64,000 bases of DNA from Streptomyces sp. 11x1 (GTDB taxonomy: Bacteria; Actinomycetota; Actinomycetes; Streptomycetales; Streptomycetaceae): positions 8,147,001 through 8,211,000 of the forward strand of contig NZ_CP122458.1 in NCBI RefSeq assembly GCF_032598905.1, written 5' to 3'. Both the position numbers and the translations under genes were made by a program. The notes below the pieces were generated by a model that saw nothing but the letters and a program-made list of their open reading frames with translations, did no database searches and had not been told where the DNA came from. Of the stretch, positions 8,619-17,076 are shown one piece after another. How positions within the stretch are numbered: the first letter of the stretch is position 1; each line of letters starts with the position of its first letter.

Positions 8619-9406
8619 TCAGTACTTGGGTCCTACGTGGGCGTCCATGAGGGCGACGGAGGCTTTGCGGGCGATGGAGATGTTGAAGGGGTCGCTGCCG
8701 CGGGCGAGTGTTGTCCATTGGACGCCGACTTTGTCCAAGGTGTCCGTGAAGAGCTTCCGAATTCATCCGACTTGTTGGAGAAGAAGTAGCGCGGGTACTC
8801 GTAACGCTTGGGTTCTCCGCCGACGAGACGGGTCGTCCAGTTCGTGATCCGGCAGCCGTCGGAGTGGATGAGGCCTCGGACGAAATCCCAGGGGTAGGCG
8901 TCGACGATGGCTTGTTGCCAGGGTTCGAGGGAGATGAGGCGGTCGTGCTTCTTGTCGGGGCCATGCTGGGGAAACAGGCAGTGCACATGCTTCGAGTAGA
9001 CCTTCACGTTCCGGCAGCCTGTCCTGCGAACGCGGCACACTGAGTTGCCGGGAAACACGGCGCGCATGGCCTGCTCGCAGTCGTCGACAAGGCCGGGCCA
9101 TGAGTCGGCGCAAGTGATCATGAGGTTGGGCACGCGATGCTCGGCATAGTGGCTGATGTGCCCGTCGCCGAGATACAGCCCGAGCAGGTAGCTGTACGCC
9201 GACTCGTCGAGGTCTCGTCCGTCGCAGCGAGGGCAGGGCGGGCTATGGCGTCCGGGGCACTCGCCGCGCTTCGCCCGGTCGAGATGCTTCCAGTAACCGA
9301 TGGTTCCCAGCGGCACGTTCAGCCTCCGGGCGACCTCTGCGTTCTTCGTGCCGCCCCGCAGCAAAGTCAGGGCCTTCTGTCGCATCTCAGTGCCATGGAA
9401 GTACAT
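8619..9406 (-). pseudogene. HTH plus LAGLIDADG homing-endonuclease-like protein, frameshifted
   Basis: The N-terminus (MYFHGTEMRQKALTLLRG, then KNAEVARRLNVPLGTIGYWK) is a helix-turn-helix. The body carries two LAGLIDADG-type motifs, SYLLGLYLGDGHIS and DFVRGLIHSDGCRI, each with the acidic residue expected in a homing endonuclease core. The frame goes wrong near 8760-8766: after YFFSNKSD the native frame gives a Ser/Pro-rich tail. Adding one base restores a natural ending (IRKLFTDTLDKVGVQW to MDAHVGPKY) that stops at 8619. A 1-nt deletion or sequencing error therefore altered the last 47 or so residues. Starts at 9424 (GTG) and 9385 are alternatives. It lies between pyk and tRNA-Leu; no intein or intron host is visible. 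Confidence 0.75.
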
Positions 9407-9446
9407 GCGGCCACTGTGGGTCACTGATCGCGACTGCGTGCAGTAA

Positions 9447-9482
9447 AAAGCGGATGTTCACGAGAACGTGAACATCCGCTTT
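9447..9482 (-). terminator. Rho-independent terminator of tRNA-Leu
   Basis: A perfect 16-bp stem (9447-9462 with 9467-9482) with loop AGAA, followed on the minus strand by TTTTT. It starts 10 nt past the tRNA 3' end, so it ends the tRNA transcript before the LAGLIDADG gene. Confidence 0.9.
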
Positions 9483-9491
9483 CGGCGGCGG

Positions 9492-9574
9492 TGCCGGGTG
9501 CGGGATTCGAACCCGCAAGCCCTCACGGGCAGAGGTGTTTGAGACCTCCGTGTATGCCGTTCCACCAACCCGGC
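9492..9574 (-). tRNA. tRNA-Leu (anticodon CAA)
   Basis: An 83-nt class II tRNA on the minus strand. The acceptor arms GCCGGGT and ACCCGGC pair over 7 bp. The anticodon loop is CTCAAAC, giving anticodon CAA (reads UUG). A long variable arm follows, and the T-arm contains GGTTCGAATCC. The discriminator is A at 9492; CCA is not encoded. TACACT at 9592-9587 (minus strand) sits where a -10 element would give a short 5' leader. Confidence 0.96.
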
Positions 9575-9664
9575 CAGTGCTCCGGAAGTGTACCGGTTCA
9601 ACGAGCCGCGTCGCAGCTAGGTACCCTCTTGTCAGCAGTACCCCGCCCCGAACGAGGAGCCCCC

Positions 9665-10318
9665 GTGACCGCCCCCGAGTCGCCCCAGCCCGTCGCCGAC
9701 GACGATGACAAGTCGCACGTGCCTCCGCTGACGACCCGTGTCGTCATCGCCGAGGACGAGGCGCTGATCCGTCTCGATCTCAAGGAGATGCTCGAAGAGG
9801 AGGGCTACTCCGTCGTGGGGGAGGCCGGTGACGGAGAACAGGCCATCGAGCTGGCCCGTGAGCACCGGCCGGATCTGGTGATCCTGGACGTGAAGATGCC
9901 GAAGATGGACGGGATCTCCGCGGCGGAGAAGATCGCGGAGGAGCGCATCGCGCCCGTGCTGATGCTGACCGCGTTCTCGCAGCGCGACCTCGTCGAGCGT
10001 GCCCGGGACGCCGGGGCGATGGCGTACCTCGTGAAGCCGTTCAGCAAGAGTGATGTGGTGCCGGCCATCGAGATGGCGGTGTCGCGGTTCACGGAGCTGA
10101 AGGAGCTGGAGAAGGAGGTCGCCGACCTCACCCTCCGCCTGGAGACGCGCAAGCTGGTGGACCGTGCGAAGTCGATTCTGCAGACGGAGTACGGGTTGAC
10201 GGAGCCGGCGGCGTTCCGGTGGATCCAGAAGACGTCGATGGATCGTCGGATGTCGATGCAGCAGGTGGCGGAGGCGGTCATCCAGGACGCCGACGAGAAG
10301 AAGGCGTCCAAGGGCTGA
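9665..10318 (+). CDS. pdtaR: ANTAR-domain response regulator (PdtaR-like)
   Basis: A 217-aa two-domain regulator. The receiver domain (about 24-140) has the acidic pocket IAEDEA, the phosphoacceptor Asp in VILDVKMPKMDG, the Thr in LMLTAFS and the Lys in YLVKPF. A coiled-coil linker leads to a C-terminal ANTAR RNA-binding domain (about 155-215; KLVDRAKSILQTEYGLTEPA, RRMSMQQVAEAVI). ANTAR proteins act by transcript antitermination at paired hairpins rather than by DNA binding. The GTG at 9665 has GAGGAG upstream; the longer open frame overlaps the tRNA and is not coding. The partner kinase is not in the window. Confidence 0.93.
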   Translation: MTAPESPQPVADDDDKSHVPPLTTRVVIAEDEALIRLDLKEMLEEEGYSVVGEAGDGEQAIELAREHRPDLVILDVKMPKMDGISAAEKIAEERIAPVLMLTAFSQRDLVERARDAGAMAYLVKPFSKSDVVPAIEMAVSRFTELKELEKEVADLTLRLETRKLVDRAKSILQTEYGLTEPAAFRWIQKTSMDRRMSMQQVAEAVIQDADEKKASKG

Positions 10319-10343
10319 TCCGGCTGTCCTGAGGACTGATACG

Positions 10344-10386
10344 ACGAGGCCCGCACCCCCTACCTGAAAGGGGGTGCGGGCCTCGT
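10344..10386. terminator. Bidirectional terminator between pdtaR and livF
   Basis: A perfect 17-bp stem (10344-10360 with 10370-10386) and 9-nt loop, centred between the convergent stop codons at 10318 and 10404. No T-run follows on either strand, as is common in Streptomyces. Confidence 0.85.
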
Positions 10387-10403
10387 GGTATGTGGGCCGG
10401 AGG

Positions 10404-11120
10404 CTAGTCCTCGCCGAGGTACGCCTTGCGGACCGACTCGTCGACCAGCAGGTCGGAGCCCGTGCCGGAGAGGACGACCTTGCCGATCTCCATGACGTGG
10501 CCCTGGTCGGCGAGGGAGAGCGCGGCTTGGGCGTTCTGTTCGACGAGCAGGATGGTGGTGCCCTGGGACTTCAGTTCGGCGATGGTGGCCATGATCTTCT
10601 GCATCATGATCGGGGAGAGGCCCATGGAGGGCTCGTCGAGCATGAGCAGCTTGGGCTGGGACATGAGCGCGCGGCCCATGGCCAGCATCTGCTGTTCACC
10701 GCCCGAGAGGGTTCCGGCGGCCTGCTTGCGACGTTCGCCCAGGATGGGGAAGAGGTCGTAGGCGCGCTGGATGTCCTTCTCGATGCCGGGCTTGTCGTTG
10801 CGCAGGAAGGCGCCGAGGCGGAGGTTGTCCTCGATGGTCATGCGCGGGAAGATGTGCCGCCCCTCGGGGGAGTGGGCGAGTCCGAGCGCGACGATGTCGT
10901 GTGCGGGGATCTTCTTGAGTGACTTGCCGTTGAACTTGATCTGGCCGCCGACGGGCTTGAGGAGGCCGGAGAGGGTGCGCAGGGTGGTGGTCTTGCCGGC
11001 GCCGTTGGTGCCGATGAGGGTGACGATCTCGCCGGCGTTGACCTTGAAGGAGATGCCCTTGACGGCTTCGATCTTGCCGTAGGCGACCCGGAGGTCTTCG
11101 ACTTCGAGGAGTGCGGTCAT
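10404..11120 (-). CDS. livF: Branched-chain amino acid ABC transporter ATP-binding protein LivF
   Basis: A 238-aa ATPase of LivF length. Walker A is IGTNGAGKTTT, the Q-loop region follows, the ABC signature is LSGGEQQMLAMGRAL and Walker B is LLMLDEPSMGLSP. It would energise uptake of leucine, isoleucine and valine together with LivG through the LivH-LivM channel. It is the last gene of the operon and its ATG overlaps the livG stop by 4 nt, so it is translationally coupled. Confidence 0.95.
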   Translation of the reverse strand: MTALLEVEDLRVAYGKIEAVKGISFKVNAGEIVTLIGTNGAGKTTTLRTLSGLLKPVGGQIKFNGKSLKKIPAHDIVALGLAHSPEGRHIFPRMTIEDNLRLGAFLRNDKPGIEKDIQRAYDLFPILGERRKQAAGTLSGGEQQMLAMGRALMSQPKLLMLDEPSMGLSPIMMQKIMATIAELKSQGTTILLVEQNAQAALSLADQGHVMEIGKVVLSGTGSDLLVDESVRKAYLGED

Positions 11121-12028
11121 CGGTCGTTCTCCTTGCCGGGCGCTGCGTCGGTCGTGGCCTCGGCGTGTGCTTCGGCGGCTTCGACTTCGGCGACCTCGTC
11201 CTGGCCGGGTGCGTCTTCGAAGGGTTCGCCGAGGTAGGCGGCGACGACGCGTTCGTCGCCCTGGACGGTGGCGCTGTCGCCTTCGACGAGTTTTTCGCCT
11301 TGGACGAGGACGGCGACGCGGTCGCAGAGGTTGAAGATGAACCGCATGTCGTGCTCGATGACGAGGACGGCGATGCCCTTGTCGCGGATGGCGAAGACGA
11401 GTTCTTCGGTGGTCCGCGTTTCCTGGGGGTTCATGCCGGCGGTGGGCTCGTCGAGGAGGAGCAGGCCGGGTTCGCTCGCGAGTGCCCGGGCGATTTCGAG
11501 CTTGCGCTGTTCGCCGTAGGGGAGGTTGCGGGCGAGGTGTTCGGCCTTGGCGTCGAGGCCGACGAACTCGAGGAGTTCCATGGCTCGTTCGCGGGAGGCC
11601 TTTTCCGCCTTGTGGAAGCCGGGGCCGCGCAGGAGGGCGGACCAGAGGCCTTCCTTGGTGCGGGTGTGGCGTCCGACGAGGACGTTTTCCAGGACCGTCA
11701 TGTTGGCGAAGAGACGGATGTTCTGGAAGGTGCGGGCGATGCCGGCGGCGGTGACCTTGAAGGACTTGGGCGGCAGGACCTGGCCTTTGTACCGGACTTC
11801 TCCCTCGGTGGGGATGTAGAGGCCGGTGAGGCAGTTGAAGAAGGTCGTCTTGCCGGCGCCGTTGGGGCCGATGAGTCCGACGATCTCGCCGCTGTTGACG
11901 GTGAGGTTGACGTTGCGTACGGCGGTGAGGCCGCCGAAGCGCATGGTGACGCCGCGTGCGTCGAGGACGGTCTCGCCGGGGGCGTCGGGGCCCGGGGCGG
12001 TGTCCGTGGTGGTGGTGTCGGTAGTCAT
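11117..12028 (-). CDS. livG: Branched-chain amino acid ABC transporter ATP-binding protein LivG
   Basis: A 303-aa ATPase with Walker A IGPNGAGKTTF, signature LPYGEQRKLEIARAL and Walker B LLLLDEPTAGMNP. The N-terminus (about 22 residues rich in Thr, Asp and Pro) and the acidic, Ala/Glu-rich C-terminus (after about residue 265) extend beyond the core LivG domain and are probably disordered. It begins 5 nt after the livM stop and overlaps livF. Confidence 0.95.
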   Translation of the reverse strand: MTTDTTTTDTAPGPDAPGETVLDARGVTMRFGGLTAVRNVNLTVNSGEIVGLIGPNGAGKTTFFNCLTGLYIPTEGEVRYKGQVLPPKSFKVTAAGIARTFQNIRLFANMTVLENVLVGRHTRTKEGLWSALLRGPGFHKAEKASRERAMELLEFVGLDAKAEHLARNLPYGEQRKLEIARALASEPGLLLLDEPTAGMNPQETRTTEELVFAIRDKGIAVLVIEHDMRFIFNLCDRVAVLVQGEKLVEGDSATVQGDERVVAAYLGEPFEDAPGQDEVAEVEAAEAHAEATTDAAPGKENDR

Positions 12029-12033
12029 GGTGG

Positions 12034-13869
12034 TCAGGCCCCTGCCTTGCTGAGGACCGTGGGCGCTTCGGCCTCTTCGTGGAATTCGAGCTGGCGGCGC
12101 CGGTTCGGGATGAGGCCCTCCGGTCGGAAGCGCATCAGCAGGACGAGTGCGAGTCCGAATGCGAAGAGCTGGTAGTCGTCCAGGAACTGGAGCTTGGACG
12201 GGATGAGGTAGAGCAGTGCGGCGCCGACGAGGGGTCCGCTGATGGTGCCCATGCCGCCGAGGACGACCGCCGCGAGGAGGAAGGCCGAGTTGGGCGGGAC
12301 GACTGCGGCGAACTGGTACTGCTCGGGTGTCACGGTGTAGGTGACGTGGGCCTGGACGGTGCCGGCGAGGCCGGCGAGTGCGGCGCCGAGGGCGAAGGCG
12401 ATGAGCTTGACGCGGAAGCCGTTGATGCCCATGGCGAGGGCGGCGGTCTCGTCTTCGCGGATGGCGATCCAGGCGCGGCCGATGCGGGAGTCGCTGCTGC
12501 GCCGGAAGACGACGACCACGACCAGTGTGATGAGGAGCATCAGCAGGAAGTAGTTGGCGAAGCGGGCGATGGTGAAGCCGGCGAAGGTGTGTTCCTGCCC
12601 GAAGTCGAACCCGAGGATGTTGAGGTTCGGGATCGAGGAGATGCCGTTGGAGCCGTTGGTGATGTCGGGGCCGGAGGTGCCGTCCATGTTGAGGACGGCG
12701 ATCCGGAAGATCTCACCGAAGCCGAGCGTCACGATGGCGAGGTAGTCGCCGCGCAGTCGCAGGGTCGGGGCGCCGATGATGACGCCGAAGATCATGGCGA
12801 CGACGGCTCCGAGGAGGGCGGAGGCCCAGAACGGCAGCTGGATGTCGAAGGGGGAGGAGGGGGAGCCGGAGACCATGGCCGCGGTGTAGGCGCCGACGCC
12901 GAGGAAGGCGACGTAACCGAGGTCGAGGAGGCCGGCGAGGCCGACGACGATGTTCAGGCCGAGGGCGACGGTGGCGAAGATCAGGATGTAGACGCCGATC
13001 GTCGCGTACTGGTCGTCGGACTGGGTGAACGGGAAGGCGGCGGCGGCGACGAACGCGCCGATCATCGTCACGTTGCGGTGCTTGGCGGTGAGTGCGGAGA
13101 CCCGGCCCACGAGGCCGGCCTTCGAGGCTGCGCCGAAGCAGAAGCCCGCGGTGATGAGGAAGCCGATGAACAGTTCGTCGTACTCGGTGCCGATGCCGTA
13201 GGTGAAGACGGTGAGGCCGAGGGCGAGTGCGGCGACGATGATCAGGATCTCGGCGTACGCGGGCAGTTGGCGTGCGGGGGTGGCGGTGCCGGAGGCGAAG
13301 GTGCCCTTGATGACGGTCCACTGGTTGCGCGCGTTGTGGCGGAACTTGTCCCAGCCGGTGTCGTCCGGGTCGCCGGGGTCGGTCTCGGGCCGTGCGTACG
13401 GCAGTGCGAGGGCACCGAGGAGGGCGGCGAGGCTGGTGATGCCCGCGATCCAGGCGCCGGGTTCCAGGTTGACGAGGCCACCGAGCTTGGCGGTGATCGC
13501 GATGATCGTGTACCAGGTGGTGGTGAAGGTGCCGAGTGCGGCCAGTTTGAGGGCGCCGTCGGCGCCGGCGGGGGTCAGCCAGCGCAGGCCCTTGACTCCG
13601 TAGGACGACAGGCCGAGGAGTGCGGTGAGGGCGCCGCCGATGAGGACGAGGACCTGGAGGCCGCCGGGGTAGCCGTAGACGGTGAGGTCGCCGGGGAAGG
13701 CGGAGGTCCAGGTCCAGGCCAGGAACGTGGAGACGACGGTGAGGGCGCCGCCGCCGGTGGCGAGGGCTCGGCCTATGTGCGGGGGGATGCCCACGAGGCT
13801 GTGCGGGGTGCCGGCGATCGTCTTGGCGTCGGCCTGGGGTGTGGTGGTCTGTGTCGTCATCGGTGTCAC
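12034..13869 (-). CDS. livM: Branched-chain amino acid ABC transporter permease LivM, with N-terminal membrane extension
   Basis: A 611-aa permease, about twice the usual LivM length. The LivM core starts near residue 290 (GVYILIFATVALGLNIVVGL, then DLGYVAFLGVGAYTAAMV) and runs to the C-terminus, with the permease loop around GRAWIAIREDETAALAMG. The first 290 residues add several further hydrophobic helices, including GGGALTVVSTFLAWTW and LQVLVLIGGALTALLGL, and a soluble linker. The GTG at 13869 overlaps the livH stop as GTGA; an in-frame ATG at 13860 is an alternative. It forms the translocation pore with LivH. Confidence 0.92.
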   Translation of the reverse strand: MTPMTTQTTTPQADAKTIAGTPHSLVGIPPHIGRALATGGGALTVVSTFLAWTWTSAFPGDLTVYGYPGGLQVLVLIGGALTALLGLSSYGVKGLRWLTPAGADGALKLAALGTFTTTWYTIIAITAKLGGLVNLEPGAWIAGITSLAALLGALALPYARPETDPGDPDDTGWDKFRHNARNQWTVIKGTFASGTATPARQLPAYAEILIIVAALALGLTVFTYGIGTEYDELFIGFLITAGFCFGAASKAGLVGRVSALTAKHRNVTMIGAFVAAAAFPFTQSDDQYATIGVYILIFATVALGLNIVVGLAGLLDLGYVAFLGVGAYTAAMVSGSPSSPFDIQLPFWASALLGAVVAMIFGVIIGAPTLRLRGDYLAIVTLGFGEIFRIAVLNMDGTSGPDITNGSNGISSIPNLNILGFDFGQEHTFAGFTIARFANYFLLMLLITLVVVVVFRRSSDSRIGRAWIAIREDETAALAMGINGFRVKLIAFALGAALAGLAGTVQAHVTYTVTPEQYQFAAVVPPNSAFLLAAVVLGGMGTISGPLVGAALLYLIPSKLQFLDDYQLFAFGLALVLLMRFRPEGLIPNRRRQLEFHEEAEAPTVLSKAGA

Positions 13870-14798
13870 GCCCTGTCCGCCACGCGCTCGCCGAGCAGGC
13901 CCTGGGGCCTGACGAGGAGCACGAGGATGAGGAGTGCGAAGGCCCAGACGTTGGCCCAGGACTGGCTGCCGAACTGGTCCATGCCGGGGATGTCGCTGAT
14001 GTAGGCGGTGGAGAGGGCTTCGGCGACGCCGAGGACCAGGCCGCCGAGCATGGCGCCGTAGATGTTGCCGATGCCGCCGAGGACGGCGGCGGTGAATGCC
14101 TTGAGGCCGAGGATGAAGCCCATGCGGAACTGGACCTCGCCGTACTTGAGGCCGTAGGCGACGGAGCCGACGGCGGCGAAGGCGGCGCCGAGGGCGAAGG
14201 CGACCACGATGATGCGGTCGGTGTTGATGCCCATGAGCTTGGCGGTGTCCGGGTCCTGCGCGGTGGCCTGCATGCCGCGGCCGGTGCGGGTCTTCATCAC
14301 GAAGTACGCCAGGATCGCCATGCTGATGGGGGCGGCGAGGAGGAGGAAGACGTCACCGGTCTGGATGGTGACGTTGCCGATCTCGAAGGGGCCGCCGTCG
14401 ATCTGGGGGAAGGTGAGCGAGGACCGGGCGTCGGGGTACCAGGCCCATACCGCCTGCTGGAGGGCGAGGGAGAGGCCGATGGCGGTGATGAGGGGCGCGA
14501 GGCGGGGAGCTGTGCGCAGGGGGCGGTAGGCGAATCGTTCCGCGCCGACCGCGACGAGCACGGCGACGAGGATGCCGCCGATGAGCATGAGGGGCAGCGC
14601 CACCCACAGGGACGTGCCGTCGGGCAGCACGTACAGGTACATGGTGAGGGCGCCGAATCCGCCCACCATGAAGATTTCTCCGTGGGCGAAGTTGATGAGC
14701 TGGACGATGCCATAGACCATCGTGTAGCCGATGGCGACCAGCCCGTACATGGATCCCAGTAGCAGGCCGTTGACCAGCTGCTGCGGCAGTTCGTTCAC
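13866..14798 (-). CDS. livH: Branched-chain amino acid ABC transporter permease LivH
   Basis: A 310-aa permease of normal length. It starts MNELPQQLVNGLLLGSMYGL, typical of LivH, with the conserved INFAHGEIFMVGGF segment and the cytoplasmic loop RGMQATAQDPDTAKLMGI that contacts the ATPases. Eight or so hydrophobic segments are visible. It follows livK by 113 nt containing a strong hairpin and overlaps livM by GTGA. Confidence 0.95.
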   Translation of the reverse strand: MNELPQQLVNGLLLGSMYGLVAIGYTMVYGIVQLINFAHGEIFMVGGFGALTMYLYVLPDGTSLWVALPLMLIGGILVAVLVAVGAERFAYRPLRTAPRLAPLITAIGLSLALQQAVWAWYPDARSSLTFPQIDGGPFEIGNVTIQTGDVFLLLAAPISMAILAYFVMKTRTGRGMQATAQDPDTAKLMGINTDRIIVVAFALGAAFAAVGSVAYGLKYGEVQFRMGFILGLKAFTAAVLGGIGNIYGAMLGGLVLGVAEALSTAYISDIPGMDQFGSQSWANVWAFALLILVLLVRPQGLLGERVADRA

Positions 14799-14849
14799 CG
14801 CATGTCCTCCGAGACTTCGGATTGTCGAGGGGTGTGACCGGATGCGAGT

Positions 14850-14885
14850 CCGCGCGGGGCGCCAGTGGTGCAGCGCCCCGCGCGG
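14850..14885 (-). terminator. Intercistronic hairpin between livK and livH
   Basis: A perfect 13-bp GC stem (14850-14862 with 14873-14885) with a 10-nt loop, 27 nt past the livK stop and 52 nt before the livH start. It probably acts as a partial terminator or 3' stabiliser so that more binding protein than permease is made. That role is inferred from position. Confidence 0.7.
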
Positions 14886-14911
14886 CTCATGGGTTCAGGT
14901 GCGGGTGTGGA

Positions 14912-16141
14912 TCAGCCGGAGTAGGTGCCGGACTTCACGGCCTTCCACTCGCCACCCTCGACGGAGTAGACGGTCAGCTGCTTGTTGGTGGCGTCTCCGT
15001 ACTCGTCGAAGGAGACCTTGCCGGTCACACCGTCGAAGGAGACGCCCTGCATGGCTTCGGTGATCTTGGCGCGGGCGTCGTCGGGAAGCTTGCCGTCGTT
15101 GTCCTCGACGACCTTCTTCACGGCTTCGATGATCGCCCAGGCCGAGTCGTAGGAGTAGCCTCCGTACGCCTCGAAGCCCTCCTTGTAGCCCGCGGCCTCG
15201 TAGTTGGCGACGAACTCCTTGGCCGAGGGCAGTTCCTCGACGGGCGCGCCGACGGAGGTGGCGAGGTCGCCGGTGCTGCCGGAGCCGGCGAGCTTGATGA
15301 ACTCGCCGCTGTAGATGCCGTCACCGCCGACGAGCGGGATCTTGGCGCCGGCGGCCTTGATCTGCTTGCTGAGCGGGCCGGCCTGGGGGTACTCGCCGCC
15401 GTAGTAGACGACGTCGGCGCCGGAGGACTTGACCTCGGTGGCGACCGCGGAGAAGTCCTTGGCCTCGGGGTCGATGTGCTCGGTGCCGACGACCTTGCCA
15501 CCGAGCTTCTTGAACTCGGCGGAGAAGGTGGCGGCGAGGCCGGCGCCGTAGGTCTTCTTGTCGTCGATGACGAAGACCTTCTTCTTCTTGGCGTCGTTGT
15601 AGACGTACTGCGCGGCGAACGGGCCCTGGATGGCGTCCGTGGTCGCGGTGCGGAAGTACGACTTGTACGGGCGGGTCTTGGTCTTCTGCCAGTCCGGGCC
15701 CTGGGTCAGGGCCGGGTTGGTGTTGGCGGGGGAGACCTCGACGAGTTTGGCGTCGTCGAAGACCTTCTGCATGGACTCGGCGACCGAGGAGTTCAGCGGG
15801 CCGACGACACCGAGGACGTTCTTGTCGGCGACGAGCTTGGTGGCGTTCTGCTGGCCCGAGGAGGGCTGCGCCTGGTCGTCGAGGGCTTCGATCTTGAAGG
15901 TTATGCCCTCGACGTACTTGTCCTTGTTGGCGGTCTTGGCGGCGAGGTCCACGGAGTTCTTGATGCCGAGACCCAGCGCGGAGAGGTCACCGGTCAGCGG
16001 GGCGTCGACGCCGATGACGACAGTGGTGCCACCTTCGGCTTCCGAGCCGCCGTTGCCCTCGTCGCGCGAACCGCAGGCGGTGAGAGTGAGTGCTCCCGCC
16101 GCCAGCGCGGCGGTGATGGCGATGAGCGAACGTTGACGCAC
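14912..16141 (-). CDS. livK: Branched-chain amino acid ABC transporter substrate-binding lipoprotein
   Basis: A 409-aa periplasmic-binding-fold lipoprotein. It starts at a GTG with AAGGA upstream, and the signal peptide ends in the lipobox LTAC|G. After an acidic Gly/Glu linker the mature domain has TTVVIGVDAPLTGDLSALG and the two-lobe receptor pattern of the Leu/Ile/Val-binding family (for example DVVYYGGEYPQAGPLSKQ). Anchored outside the membrane, it delivers substrate to LivHM. First gene of the five-gene operon; the 279-nt region upstream should carry the promoter, but no convincing hexamer pair is seen. Confidence 0.94.
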   Translation of the reverse strand: MRQRSLIAITAALAAGALTLTACGSRDEGNGGSEAEGGTTVVIGVDAPLTGDLSALGLGIKNSVDLAAKTANKDKYVEGITFKIEALDDQAQPSSGQQNATKLVADKNVLGVVGPLNSSVAESMQKVFDDAKLVEVSPANTNPALTQGPDWQKTKTRPYKSYFRTATTDAIQGPFAAQYVYNDAKKKKVFVIDDKKTYGAGLAATFSAEFKKLGGKVVGTEHIDPEAKDFSAVATEVKSSGADVVYYGGEYPQAGPLSKQIKAAGAKIPLVGGDGIYSGEFIKLAGSGSTGDLATSVGAPVEELPSAKEFVANYEAAGYKEGFEAYGGYSYDSAWAIIEAVKKVVEDNDGKLPDDARAKITEAMQGVSFDGVTGKVSFDEYGDATNKQLTVYSVEGGEWKAVKSGTYSG

Positions 16142-16420
16142 GATCAGTCCTTTCCCTGGCACGGCCCTTCCTGTTGGAAGTGGCCGAGTCGAGCGCTGGG
16201 CCGAAGACGTGACTTCGATTCCGTTGGCGCGGTGACTGGCCGTGACTCTAAGCGTGTGTGGGGAACGTGGAGGAGAGTCTGACGAAGGCTGTGACGCTCT
16301 TGTTATGACACGAGGTAATGCAGAGCGGTACTCAGTGGGTGGATGCGCGGAATTCAGGCCGATTCGCCCTGTCCACATAGTGAGAAAGTGCAGGGTCGGC
16401 GCGGGTGTGCTCAGGAGCGT

Positions 16421-17062
16421 TCAGCCTTTTGGTGATGACGTGGAATCGTTGCCGCAGGCTACTCGAAGGGCGTCGGAGAGGTCTCGTGCGTAGCGCTCAC
16501 CCAGGATGAAACTGTGCGCTTCTATTGCGCGCGTATTACGTAGCGTTACATCCAGGAAGGGAAGTCCGGCGTTCTCCGGTGCTTTCCCGCATTCGAGGAC
16601 GCGCATGGTGACGACGATCCTTCGGGCCTCTTTCGTCCCGATCCGGAACGGAGTCCTCGGGTCCGTGCGCAGGGACAGTCCCGCGTAGGGCTGGGTCATC
16701 CGGTCGACGGTGATCGCGGGGCCGTACCGCACGCTCAGCTCCACCTCGAAGCCGAAGCGGCCGCCCGGCGTCCCCTCGGACCGCGCCACCGGGCCGAGGT
16801 AGGCGACCACGACGGCCTGGGAGGGGTACGGCGTCTCGCGCGGCGTCGGCCGCGGTGTCGGTGCCGCTGTGGGCCGGGTCGCGTAGAGGTAGCCGCCGCC
16901 GACGAGTACGACCACCGCCGTCGCGCCCGCGAGCACGGCCCGGCGGTGCCGGGCGTACACCTGGGCGTACCGCCCGCGCGGCGGTTCGGGTGGGGAAGCG
17001 GTGTCCGGGGTCGACGTGTCGTCCGCCGTGTCCCACGCGCGCGTGCCCTCGCCCGGCTCCAC
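16421..17062 (-). CDS. Single-pass membrane protein of unknown function
   Basis: A 213-aa protein. A cytoplasmic Pro/Thr-rich N-terminus is followed by positive residues (YARHRRA), one membrane helix (VLAGATAVVVLVGGGYLYA, about 47-65), a Pro/Thr linker and an extracellular beta-rich domain (FEVELSVRYGPAITVDRM, RRIVVTMRVLECG). No family recognised. The GTG at 17062 is the best start in frame but has a weak ribosome site. It lies 14 nt after the lipoprotein gene, so the two are probably an operon of envelope proteins. Confidence 0.7.
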   Translation of the reverse strand: MEPGEGTRAWDTADDTSTPDTASPPEPPRGRYAQVYARHRRAVLAGATAVVVLVGGGYLYATRPTAAPTPRPTPRETPYPSQAVVVAYLGPVARSEGTPGGRFGFEVELSVRYGPAITVDRMTQPYAGLSLRTDPRTPFRIGTKEARRIVVTMRVLECGKAPENAGLPFLDVTLRNTRAIEAHSFILGERYARDLSDALRVACGNDSTSSPKG

Positions 17063-17076
17063 GGGGCCGACCCCGC

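Noticed and set aside
9447..9482. Transposon-end inverted repeat beside tRNA-Leu
   Set aside because: The perfect stem with a T-run directly after the tRNA is explained fully as its terminator; no target-site duplication seen.
12079..14004. A 641-codon plus-strand open frame opposite livM/livH
   Set aside because: It is antisense to livM and livH, has Gly/Asp/Glu-rich low-complexity content typical of GC-rich antisense frames, and no ribosome site or domain.
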